A stretch of 39,950 bases of DNA from Ramicandelaber brevisporus (taxonomy: Eukaryota; Kickxellomycota; Ramicandelaberales; Ramicandelaberaceae). Position numbers and translations under genes: made by a program. The notes under the pieces were generated by a model that had not been told where the DNA came from, did not search any database, and worked only from the letters and a program-made list of their open reading frames with translations. The stretch lies in assembly GCA_025201865.1 (NCBI GenBank), contig MU602737.1:1-39950 (forward strand). The letters are read 5' to 3'. Positions 30,517 through 39,085 of this stretch are shown piece by piece (the stretch's first letter is position 1; every line of letters begins with the position of its first letter).

Positions 30517-31090
30517 CCGGAAGCAGCGACATTACCTGTAGAACCTCCATCGTCCCAGTAACAAACTCATTTGTCATCTACGACAGTCATGCGCAATTGA
30601 CCCAAGATAAAGGTTCATACTAAGACTAAACATTCAATTAACAACTATTTACTCTTAACACTCTTACTAAACTGTCGAGAGGTAAGACTGCATCTTGCCA
30701 GAGTCATTTGAGCCGCATCATTCAGCTCTCTGTGTGTGACTGAAGCTGTTAGCGAGATAATCGGTATCGAACACGGATCACAAACATCCGACTCCGTTGC
30801 TGGAACTGCGTTATCAATGTCGCCATTGGCGCCTCCGCTCGTGTCATCTGATACCGACCGGGAGAGCATTCAAGCAACTCGGCGTCGTAAATTCAACACA
30901 CAAATCTGGTCGAGGTAGTCCTCTCTACGTTTCCTGTGTACACAAATTTGTTCCTTTCCCAGCGAATACTCGAGAGCAGCTCTTTCTCCGCAGCCTATTA
31001 TACTCTACACAGTTTACACTGTGGTGTTGTACTTTTACTCACAATCCTTATACTCCATACACCTTTTCACAACAACAACGGTAGATCTCC
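30517..31090. other. intergenic region
   Basis: About 570 bp between two plus-strand genes. It contains short ORFs (for example 30736-30918) without recognisable domains. I see only ordinary intergenic sequence, probably a 3' end and a promoter. Confidence 0.45.
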
Positions 31091-31690
31091 ATGGCTGACC
31101 AAGCAGATGCTGCTCAGCTTGCCGTTACTCACTGTCTCACTGGTGTAGCAAAGGAGTCACTGCCACATCCGCTTCCACAAACGTATGCGGAACTCGTGGG
31201 ACACCTCGACAGCGTGACCACACCTGAGCGCTACCGCAGCGAACTGATTCAGCGCGTAGACCTCATGAGCCTCACACCGCTCGCCGCCCATGCTCGTGCC
31301 GTGTACTATCTCGACCAGCTCGGTGACCATCCTGATGCCGCCATTATTGTCGGAAACGCATTCATGAGGGTGCTTTTACGTGACAACATTCCAACCTCGG
31401 TCAACCCAGTCGAGTTCAGAGCTGACACTATTCGCGCGCTGATTGACACCATGCGTAACGAAGCTGACGGTGAACTGCGTCGTCGCGCCATGAGAGCTTC
31501 GCAAGGTGTTGCCGCCACTACTACTACTACCGCGAATGGTACTGGTCGCCGCCGCCGTCGTCGTGAACGCGACAATCTCTCTCCAGAAGAGCTTGAACAG
31601 CGCATCGCCAACATCAACGCTAATCGTGCCAGAGATGAGAAAGCTCTTGCCGGTTACCAAGCTCAACTCCAGAGTCTTCGCCAAGGCTAA
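31091..31690 (+). CDS. small hypothetical protein with basic run and C-terminal helix
   Basis: A 199-residue ORF with an in-frame ATG at 31091 in good context (ccATGG). I do not recognise it. Residues about 1-130 look helical and globular, with 'LVGHLDSVTTPERYRSELIQRVDLMSLTPLAAHARAVYYLDQLG'-like helices and no low complexity. A Thr-rich linker leads to a run of arginines (about 152-158), then a charged helix (SPEELEQRIANINANRARDEKALAGYQAQLQSL) suited to a coiled coil. GC content and codon choice are like the metabolic genes downstream, suggesting good expression. No transmembrane segment or targeting peptide seen. Function unknown; a nucleic-acid or protein scaffold role from the basic run is only a guess. 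Confidence 0.65.
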   Translation: MADQADAAQLAVTHCLTGVAKESLPHPLPQTYAELVGHLDSVTTPERYRSELIQRVDLMSLTPLAAHARAVYYLDQLGDHPDAAIIVGNAFMRVLLRDNIPTSVNPVEFRADTIRALIDTMRNEADGELRRRAMRASQGVAATTTTTANGTGRRRRRRERDNLSPEELEQRIANINANRARDEKALAGYQAQLQSLRQG

Positions 31691-32566
31691 CCACTGATAA
31701 ACTAGTATCTCTGTAGCAATGTTGTAGAGAATTGGCGATTCCTCAGATGTCTCGCCCTCCAGCACAATCTGCATACAGGCATCAGACTCTACTTTCTAGA
31801 CAAGCTTTCTCACCAACTCCCAATATGACTCATTGCTTTGCGAAGTGCTGTGCAATTTGAACAATCGAACACCTTCTTCATGTCAAAGAGGATCAAATGG
31901 CCACTGGCATTGTGGCATCACTCGCCATTTTTTTTTAATTATCATCGATTATCAGCTTTTTAATGCAAAGAAATTGTGACTTGATTTGCCACAAATTTTT
32001 CATTGACTGTGTTGGGTAAATGTTCGCCGGTCCGGCACACACACACAAGCACACACAAACACACGTATCATAGAGTCACATACGGGTAGTGACTGATGAA
32101 TGAGCGTGCTCGCCTTCCAGGGGTACCATGAGTGGATAGTGGAAGAAAATGCAGCAGAATCCATCCGGCCGCTCGCCGTCCCCTCCCCCACCGAGTTCTG
32201 TTTTTTCAAGTATATGACCCCCTCGACGCACCGCCATCTCGCCTTTCTGTTTCCGTTTTGCATCTTCGCTACCAAATTTTCTCCACTTCTCGCCTCAAAA
32301 TTAATTTACGGATCACCTGTTCGCTCACCATCCAATCATAATCCGCTCCCACGATCGTACACAGTTTTCCCTTCTCCTCCGTAAAAAAAAAACAACACCT
32401 CGACCTCTGTCTTTGGATTCTGTCACACACTTTTTGCACGTACCAGCCATACACTCGTACCACTCGCCATACACCCTCAGTTACAACCACAACTACCATT
32501 ACAATTACAATTACAATTACAATACAATTACCAAAAAAAATAACACACATACTCACTCAGTTCTCG
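31691..32566. other. intergenic region before TDH
   Basis: About 880 bp with the 3' end of the small hypothetical gene and the promoter and leader of the threonine dehydrogenase gene. It holds a CA-rich run (about 32036-32064), an A9 tract near 32383, and an (ATTACA)4 repeat at 32498-32521. Several short ORFs read as low-complexity; none is convincing. Confidence 0.5.
32498..32521 (+). repeat. (ATTACA)4 hexanucleotide repeat
   Basis: Four exact ATTACA units 45 bp upstream of the TDH start codon, so probably in the 5' untranslated region. Confidence 0.92.
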
Positions 32567-34120
32567 ATGCGTCCATTCGCAACACTCTCGTCGTCCTTCA
32601 AGTCAACTTCTGCCGCTGTTGCTGCTGCTGCTGCGGCCAGTCGCCAAGCCGGCACTCGCCACCTCTCCACTCGTATTGCTCAGGTCGTTGCTGCACCATA
32701 CGGCGGTAGTGCGTTCGCCTCAGCTACTGCAACTGCAACTGAAACGGCTGCTGCAGCTGCAGCTGCTTCTGGCCGACCAGCAAAGTCGGCAGCGTGGGAA
32801 CTGAACCCGGTGGCGATGGCAACAAATGGCACCACCACCACCTCTCCAATCACAGCCACGCCATCCAACGTGGGCAGCAATCCATCTGGTCTGGCGAACG
32901 CTCCGCCTCGTCGTAACCTGTCATCGACCAGCACAAAGTCTGCATCCATTCCACAGGTGCCGACAGCAACGACAGCTGCCACAACAACGCCACCATCGCT
33001 GCCGGTCCAAACTCTGTTTGTGTCTGGCTCTGATGCCAACTCACGCGCTCCTCGTGTTCTCGTCACCGGCGCTCTTGGTCAGCTCGGTCTTGGTCTCGTC
33101 ACCGCATTGCGCGACCGCTTTGGCACAGGCAATGTGGTTGCATCTGATATTCGCAAGCCACCGGCTGACGCCATCAAGAGCGGTGCCAACGACGGCCCGT
33201 TTGTGTTTGCCGATGTTCTCAACTACCCGCTGCTCGAGCGCATCGTCGTTGATTTCCGTATCGACTGGATTGTGCACTACTCTGCCCTTCTGTCAGCCGT
33301 CGGTGAGCGCAACCCAGAGCTTGCCCTCAAGATTAACATCGAGGGTGTTCACAATGTACTGGAGCTCGCAAAGCGCCACAACCTGCGCCTGTTTAGCCCA
33401 TCCACAATCGGTGCATTCGGCCCGTCAACGCCGAAGGAAAATGCACCAGACGTCACAATTATGCGTCCCAACACCATTTATGGTATCACCAAGGTGCACA
33501 TGGAACTGCTTGGCGAGTACTACAATGCCAAATACGGCGTTGACTTCCGCTCGGTTCGGTACCCAGGCATCATCTCGGCCGACACTCCACCAGGCGGCGG
33601 CACTACTGATTACGCTGTTGACATCTTCCACGCTGCCGTCAACACTGCCAGCAGCGGCAACAAGTACAACTGCTTCCTCTCGCAGGATACTCGTCTGCCC
33701 ATGATGTATCTCACCGACTGCATCGACGGCACAATGCAGCTGCTCGAAGCCGATAATGCTCAGCTCAAGCAGCGCACCTACAACATGACCGGCTTCAGCT
33801 GCACTCCACGCGAGCTCGAGCACCTGATTCGCACCAACCCGCGTCTTGCTTCTCTCAATGGCCCTCAGTTCGAGGTTGTTTATCCAAAGGAGCGTGATTT
33901 CCGTCAGGACATTGCTGATTCTTGGCCGGGCAGCATTGATGACACAAACGCTCGCAACGATTTCGGATGGGTCCCCAAGTTTGACATGGCGGCAACCAGC
34001 GACGAAATGATTCGCAGGTTATTGATGCAGTACAAGACTGCAAACGCAGCATCTGCTGCCAATGTGCACGCTGCTGCTGCTGCTGCTGCCGATCCGATTG
34101 CCGCTGTTGGTTCTGCGTAA
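32567..34120 (+). CDS. TDH: mitochondrial L-threonine 3-dehydrogenase (SDR type)
   Basis: A 517-residue protein; the enzyme proper is residues about 162-490. It has an extended-SDR Rossmann motif GALGQLG (168-174), an acidic residue at the end of strand 2 (D194) favouring NAD, and the catalytic Y305-x3-K309 preceded by S279/T280. 'YGITKVHMELLGEYY', 'RYPGIISADTPPGGGTTDYAVDIFH' and 'DFRQDIADSWPGSIDD' type segments match animal and bacterial SDR threonine dehydrogenase. It would oxidise L-threonine to 2-amino-3-ketobutyrate, which a ligase splits to glycine and acetyl-CoA. The N-terminus is a typical mitochondrial presequence (about 1-45), but about 110 further residues, including a second presequence-like RRNLSSTS segment, precede the fold. 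An AATAAA lies just after the stop. Confidence 0.88.
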   Translation: MRPFATLSSSFKSTSAAVAAAAAASRQAGTRHLSTRIAQVVAAPYGGSAFASATATATETAAAAAAASGRPAKSAAWELNPVAMATNGTTTTSPITATPSNVGSNPSGLANAPPRRNLSSTSTKSASIPQVPTATTAATTTPPSLPVQTLFVSGSDANSRAPRVLVTGALGQLGLGLVTALRDRFGTGNVVASDIRKPPADAIKSGANDGPFVFADVLNYPLLERIVVDFRIDWIVHYSALLSAVGERNPELALKINIEGVHNVLELAKRHNLRLFSPSTIGAFGPSTPKENAPDVTIMRPNTIYGITKVHMELLGEYYNAKYGVDFRSVRYPGIISADTPPGGGTTDYAVDIFHAAVNTASSGNKYNCFLSQDTRLPMMYLTDCIDGTMQLLEADNAQLKQRTYNMTGFSCTPRELEHLIRTNPRLASLNGPQFEVVYPKERDFRQDIADSWPGSIDDTNARNDFGWVPKFDMAATSDEMIRRLLMQYKTANAASAANVHAAAAAAADPIAAVGSA

Positions 34121-34630
34121 AAAAATAAAGTAAAAACAAAAGGTAAAAGCACTAATCCATGTTTCTTGATGACCATTAGTTTCCATCTACCCTCCTCTCC
34201 ATTCCTTTGCGATAGATTAAAGGCTGCCATTAGTTGTTCTGTGTTGTTTAGCAATGATATGGGAAAGGATAGAAAGTTGGATATTCTACTTTTATGTGTC
34301 GAGAATAGGACTAGCTCCAATACGGAGCTACTATGTCCTTTTAAACCTTTGTTCTGTTTTAAACTCGGCTCACTAGCGATGAAGAGCGACCGATGATGCT
34401 CTGCTGATGATGTTCTGGCAACGGATGCCATGAGCCGAAGTTGTTGAAAGCCGAAGAAATTTCCGAAATTTAAGTCGTGTTTGCTTCGCCATCTCGCCTC
34501 GCAGGCCACCACGTCAGCTCAAGTCGTCATCTCGCCTTGCACACAAACGACTGCTCTACCAACACTTACGCTCACGCTCTCTGCATCATTATTTATCACT
34601 ACTGCTGCTGCCACTATCACCACTACTAGT
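34121..34630. other. intergenic region between TDH and TMEM254-like gene
   Basis: About 510 bp with a likely TDH polyadenylation signal (AATAAA at 34124-34129) and the promoter of the membrane-protein gene. The frame from 34481 is open without an ATG. No other gene seen. Confidence 0.5.
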
Positions 34631-35038
34631 ATGTCCCTCGCGCACAGAACTGCTGCCATCGCCGAAGCTCTTGCATACAAGCTTCCGAGCAACCGCAACT
34701 TTGCCATTGCCACGGCGGGTTTGTGGGTCTTCCTGTACTTGGTCGAGTATGGTCCAGCTCGCCTGCGTGTCGGCATTCTGAAGTCAATCCACAAGGCTGA
34801 CAACAGCGGTCCGCGCATCTTTAGATCCATCGGCAACATTCTTGCCTTCCTGCACAGTCTCGAGGCATTGTTTGCAGTTGGAGTTGCTGTGGCGCTCAGA
34901 AAGACATATGGCGCCGAAGTGCTGCCGGTCATTGAGATTGCCAAGTGGGTGGCTGGCATCCTCGTTTTTGGTGTCGGAAACACCGGCATGCTTCTTAACA
35001 TTACCTCCCAGCTTGGTGCCAAGTACCTCAAGTTGTAA
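34631..35038 (+). CDS. small multi-pass membrane protein, TMEM254/DUF4499-like
   Basis: A 135-residue protein with three or four hydrophobic segments (about 25-38, 66-87, 98-122). The block H-S-L-E-A-L-F-A-V (about 75-83), followed after a short basic loop by a W-x5-LVFG-type helix, resembles the TMEM254/DUF4499 family of small membrane proteins. Function in that family is not established. The ATG at 34631 is the first in frame; the frame is open back to a TTG at 34481 but that part reads as leader. The gene converges with the QTRT2 gene, with only 66 bp between stop codons, so their 3' ends may overlap. Family assignment is moderate; a real membrane protein is likely. Confidence 0.65.
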   Translation: MSLAHRTAAIAEALAYKLPSNRNFAIATAGLWVFLYLVEYGPARLRVGILKSIHKADNSGPRIFRSIGNILAFLHSLEALFAVGVAVALRKTYGAEVLPVIEIAKWVAGILVFGVGNTGMLLNITSQLGAKYLKL

Positions 35039-35104
35039 ACCAGTAAATGCAAAAGCAAAAGAAAAAAAGTTAGAAATATAATTGTTGTCTTTCTATGATG
35101 ATGT

Positions 35105-36463
35105 TCATGACGATGATGAGATGCGAGCTGAGGCAACTGATTGCTGAACAGCTGCCATTGTTATTTGTTCGCCCTTGTCAACCTGGGTTTCATCGGCTTC
35201 AAAGTTGTATCTTGCCAGGAAGCTGTTCATGTCAGAAGTAAAAGTACCGCGTGCAATGCTTGCTCGGATGTCAGCGTAGAATCTATCCATGTGATGAACA
35301 TTGTGGCTCATTAGCAACACTTGAGCCAGCATCTCGTGAGTTGCCAGCAAGTGATGGATGTATGCTCGTGTAAATGGCTGCTTCGCATTGCCATTCGATG
35401 GCCCAAGTGAACCTGTGCATACTGGACATGCACAATTGGATGAGATCGCACTCAAACTTGCAGCGTGTTCTTCGCGATTAAACAAGTGTAGCGTTGGTGA
35501 TGATGTCGAGTTACCATCCAGAGAGCCGAATGTGAAAGTGAATGCTCGTCCTCTGTTAGTGGCATCGTGAATATACGCTGAAGCATCGATCATATCGACT
35601 CCAAATCGTGATATCATTAGCAAAGAGTGATCTGGTCGACCAAATCCATAAGCCATTTTGGTGATTCTCTCGTTTGAGGCAAATGGCTCAAGCGATGCTT
35701 CGTATACATCCAAGTTCATTTTGCTATCATTCGGTGACAGTGCATTGTCTGAGATGATGATGCCTGACACTGCTTCATCACGCTGCTTAACCAATTCGGC
35801 CCATTTATGTCTTAACTCGACTGACGAACCACCTCCTAGGTGAGCGAATAGCAGAGGCGGTCGCTGGGCACTTGTTTCATTCAATTCGATGCACTCGTCC
35901 AGCCACTTGATGCTTCGCTGCAAAGACTTGGACAGCCGCCTCGCAGATGGAACCAAAGTCGATAGTGGTCCAGTCCGTGCTGCAGGGTATATCAAATCTA
36001 CCAGTGCTGCAAATGTTGCTGGCTTTATTGCCTGGATGGCTGACATGTAGAGCTGTGGTGTTACCGGTTTGCCGCCAGAGTACGTTGTGGCAATGACATG
36101 GTCGTCTGTTGTCTTTGATATTCTGCTGATGTTGGCGGTGTTGTCAAACAAATCTGCAAAATAAAGTAGCTTGGATTCAGGCATGCCAGCAAACGATGAC
36201 AATCTGGATGCATGTCGAAGAATGGCTGGTTCATTTCCGCCTCGAGTGCCACCAAGCAGCTGTTCAACTGGCACATGTCCAATTAGTGTGGAGCTGATTG
36301 TTTTGCAAGCAATATCCGGAGTGAGATGAGTCAATAGTCCAGCACGCGTTGGTGCCAGGAACTGTGGCGTTGGCAGTCCGAGCCGAATGCTGTTTGTGGC
36401 TTTACACGCTTGTCTCGTTGCTGCTGCTGTTGTTGTTGTTGCGGTTGTTGTTGCTGTGTACAT
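35105..36463 (-). CDS. queuine tRNA-ribosyltransferase accessory subunit (QTRT2-type)
   Basis: A 452-residue protein of the tRNA-guanine transglycosylase fold. The zinc site is visible: C344-x-C346-x2-C349, then H387 in 'LLMSHNV', with the family block FTRAYIHHLLATHEML between. The catalytic-subunit signature around the nucleophile (VDMFD..FPTRTAR in the active subunit) is replaced by VDMIDASAYIHDATNRG, which fits the non-catalytic QTRT2 partner. With QTRT1 it exchanges guanine-34 of Asp, Asn, His and Tyr tRNAs for queuine taken up from food or microbes; animal QTRT2 sits on the outer mitochondrial membrane. Twelve or so residues are inserted between C349 and the FTRAY block. The ATG at 36463 follows a TTTGCAG sequence that could be a leader-intron acceptor. 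LSC1 lies upstream on the same strand. Confidence 0.88.
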   Translation of the reverse strand: MYTATTTATTTTAAATRQACKATNSIRLGLPTPQFLAPTRAGLLTHLTPDIACKTISSTLIGHVPVEQLLGGTRGGNEPAILRHASRLSSFAGMPESKLLYFADLFDNTANISRISKTTDDHVIATTYSGGKPVTPQLYMSAIQAIKPATFAALVDLIYPAARTGPLSTLVPSARRLSKSLQRSIKWLDECIELNETSAQRPPLLFAHLGGGSSVELRHKWAELVKQRDEAVSGIIISDNALSPNDSKMNLDVYEASLEPFASNERITKMAYGFGRPDHSLLMISRFGVDMIDASAYIHDATNRGRAFTFTFGSLDGNSTSSPTLHLFNREEHAASLSAISSNCACPVCTGSLGPSNGNAKQPFTRAYIHHLLATHEMLAQVLLMSHNVHHMDRFYADIRASIARGTFTSDMNSFLARYNFEADETQVDKGEQITMAAVQQSVASARISSSS

Positions 36464-36621
36464 CTGCAAACAAAGTTGTAAAAAAAAAGAGAGATCAAGA
36501 TCAGGAGTCTGTACACAAAAGTCGAATGCTGATTACGACTACATTTGTTTCATTTGAATCGTCATCATCATCACCGATATTTGTTTTATTATACTTCAAA
36601 GAATGTCAGAGTAGATGTGTT

Positions 36622-38003
36622 TTATTTTGGCAGGGCATCCATAAGCTGCTTGATGCGAGCACCAAGCTGAGCTGGGGATGGGGTGACAGAGACACCAGCG
36701 CTCTCGAGAGCAGCAACCTTGCTACCGGCATCACCCTTTCCACCAGCAATGATGGCACCAGCGTGGCCCATACGGCGGCCAGGTGGGGCAGTTCGGCCAG
36801 CAATGAACGAGACAACAGGCTTTGGAACCTTGCGGGTCTGGTTGAACTGCTTAAGGAACTCAGCAGCCTCCTCCTCGGCAGTACCACCGATCTCACCAAT
36901 GAGAATGATGCCCTCGGTCTCTGGGTCAGCCATGAAGAGACGCAGGGCATCAATAAAGTTGGTGCCGTTGAATGGATCACCGCCGATACCGATGCAAAGA
37001 GACTGGCCAAGGCCGACACGGGTGGTCTGGTCGACAGCCTCGTAGGTCAGAGTGCCTGAGCGAGACACAACACCAATCTTGCCTGGCATGTGGATGTGGC
37101 CCGGCATGATACCAATCTTGCATGCACCTGGCTTAATAATGCCTGGGCAGTTTGGTCCAATCAGGCGAGTCTTGTCCTGGGAAAGGAGAGCCTGCTTAAC
37201 ACGGACCATGTCCTGCTGTGGGATGCCCTCAGTGATGGCAACAACGAGAGGAACCTCGGCCTCGATGGCTTCAATGATGGCGGCACCAGCACCCGATGGT
37301 GGGACGTAGATGACCGAGGCATCAGGCTTGACCTGGGCAACGGCATCCTTGACGCTGGCAAAGATTGGCAGATCCAGGTGGGTTTGGCCAGCCTTCTTTG
37401 GGGAAACACCACCAACCATCTTAGTGCCGTAGGCAATGGCCTGGGTGGAGTGGAAGGTACCCTGCTTACCAGTGAAACCCTGGCAGATGACCTTGGTGTC
37501 CTTGGTCAGAAGCATGTTTTTGAAGGTGGCATCGTAGCCAGTGACGTTGGAGAAGTAACGACGACCGGCAACTGTTAGCAATGTTCCATGGATAAATGCA
37601 GAGGGGGCATTTGAGCAATGTCAGTATCGTCACTGTGATTTCATTGTGGAAGGCACATCACCTACCCACCTCGTGGGCAATCCGATGCTACTCTAAAAAG
37701 AGAGGGAGGGAAAAGACACTGCACTCGGACACGCAGTCGGTGGATGCTTGCTACTGCTTGATGATGGACTTGCATTGACGCACGCGTCGCGTCGAGCTGG
37801 CTGATCTCGTTTCTGATGAGGTTCAGCTTTTTCTTTGACTGCGATCAGACTGGTATCCTCTCCTCGATATCGCTGGCAAGTTGATCTAGAGAGACAGAGA
37901 GTGAGTCGAGCTGAGTCGAGTCTCGCTGCTGCGACGAGATATCTCGTGCTTGCATAAACATACCAAAACGCGCCGAGGCGGGACGAGCGACGGAGGCCAG
38001 CAT
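36622..38003 (-). CDS. LSC1: succinyl-CoA ligase alpha subunit, mitochondrial (two exons)
   Basis: Spliced gene, complement of 36622-37571 and 37964-38003, giving 329 residues. The large exon has no ATG; it opens with TTG at 37581. Upstream, a 40-nt exon begins ATG at 38003 and ends before a GTATGT donor at 37963. The acceptor CTAACAG ends at 37572, and the phase (one base plus two) restores the frame. The join gives [14 protein letters not shown] followed by AGRRYFSN, a plausible mitochondrial presequence. The enzyme is unmistakable: CoA-binding '[12 protein letters not shown]', '[17 protein letters not shown]', 'RLIGPNCPG', 'GHIHMPG', and the phosphohistidine H283 in MGHAGAI. With the beta subunit it makes ATP or GTP in the citric acid cycle. 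It lies 431 bp from the divergent aminopeptidase gene. Confidence 0.93.
37572..37963 (-). other. intron of LSC1 (392 nt)
   Basis: Donor GTATGT at 37963-37958 and acceptor CTAACAG ending at 37572 on the minus strand. A TACTGAC-like branch site lies about 50 nt before the acceptor. Removal joins the 40-nt first exon to the large exon in phase. Confidence 0.85.
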
Positions 38004-38434
38004 ACTGCGAACAACAGGTGATGAGGTTTGGTGGTTGTGGTTGTGGTTGTGGTTGTGGTTGATTTTCGAGGAGCAAGTAGTGCGCGATGAACCAAAAAAA
38101 AAATCGGCAAAACTTTGACCTTCATCGGAAGTTACATTCGCTCGTATGCGGCATCAGGCCACCTTGGCCACCTTGGCCTCATGGACGGCACTTAGCATCC
38201 AACCATTTCTATCGTATTCTCTCATTTTGACATGGCATGTATGCACGCATATATGCATAGATGATCGTGATGAGCACTGAAGTGGAGTAGACTCGCACCA
38301 GTGTTCGATTGACCTTCATGCGGTTGTGACCTTCACCATCATTCGCTCCTCCCCCTTACTTTTTTGTTTCCCTCCCTCCCCACACCTTCAATTATCTTTT
38401 GTTGCCGTTGTTGTTGTTGTTATTTCCGCGCCAG
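38004..38434. promoter_or_regulatory. divergent promoter region, LSC1 / aspartyl aminopeptidase
   Basis: A 431-bp region between diverging start codons. It contains a (TTGTGG)n repeat at 38031-38060 next to the LSC1 leader, a GGCCACCTT direct repeat near 38158-38176, and a perfect palindrome GCATATATGC at 38247-38256. The last 30 bp before the aminopeptidase ATG are GTT-rich and end in CGCCAG, possibly a leader-intron acceptor. Confidence 0.5.
38031..38060 (+). repeat. (TTGTGG)n hexanucleotide repeat
   Basis: About four to five TTGTGG units in the leader of LSC1; on the LSC1 strand it reads AACCAC repeated. Confidence 0.9.
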
Positions 38435-39053
38435 ATGAGTCAGAACTGTCAAGCCGCCAGCGAAGCTGCAGCGCTCAGGCTGATGAGCTTCCTCGACGCC
38501 TCTCCAACGCCGTTCCACGCGGTGGCATCCAGCCGAGCCATTCTCGAGGCAGCCGGCTTCACTGAGCTGCAGGAGCGCAGCAGCTGGTGGTCAAACGGCG
38601 CCATCCGCCCAGGCGGTCGCTACTATCTCACCCGAAATGGATCCAGTATCGTGGCATTTGCTGTTGGCCGCAAGTTCAGACCAGGCAATGGTGCCATCAT
38701 TGTCGGTGCTCACACTGATAGTCCAAGCTTGAAGCTGAAGCCGGTCTCAAACAAGAGCAGTGCCGGATTTGCACAGGTTGGCGTGCAAGTGTATGATGGT
38801 GCAACCTGGCCCACCTGGTTCGACAGAGACTTGGGTGTTGCCGGCCGGGTGGTTGTCGAATTGCCAGCATCGTCGAGCGGGGATCCACACATTGTATCCA
38901 AACTGGTCAAGGTCGACAAGCCAGTCATGCGGATTCCAACGTTGGCGATTCATTTACGCTCAGATCCAGATACCACGCTGAATATTAACAAGGAGACTCA
39001 ACTGCAGCCAATTCTGGGTACAATTGAAAAGCTTGCCAACCTGCCATCCACGA

Positions 39054-39085
<32 letters not shown>

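Noticed and set aside
32826-33704. 292-codon ORF in another frame of the TDH gene
   Set aside because: It lies within the well-matched dehydrogenase reading frame and its translation has no domain. Shadow of codon bias.
33904-34512. 202-codon minus-strand ORF
   Set aside because: Antisense to the end of TDH and across its 3' region; no domain.
34481-34630. N-terminal extension of the TMEM254-like protein
   Set aside because: The frame is open but starts at TTG with no ATG, and reads as Thr/Leu-rich leader; the first ATG at 34631 gives a normal small membrane protein.
36349-37578. Two plus-strand ORFs (236 and 162 codons) opposite LSC1 and QTRT2
   Set aside because: They mirror strongly biased codons of LSC1; the opposite strand is a clear succinyl-CoA ligase.
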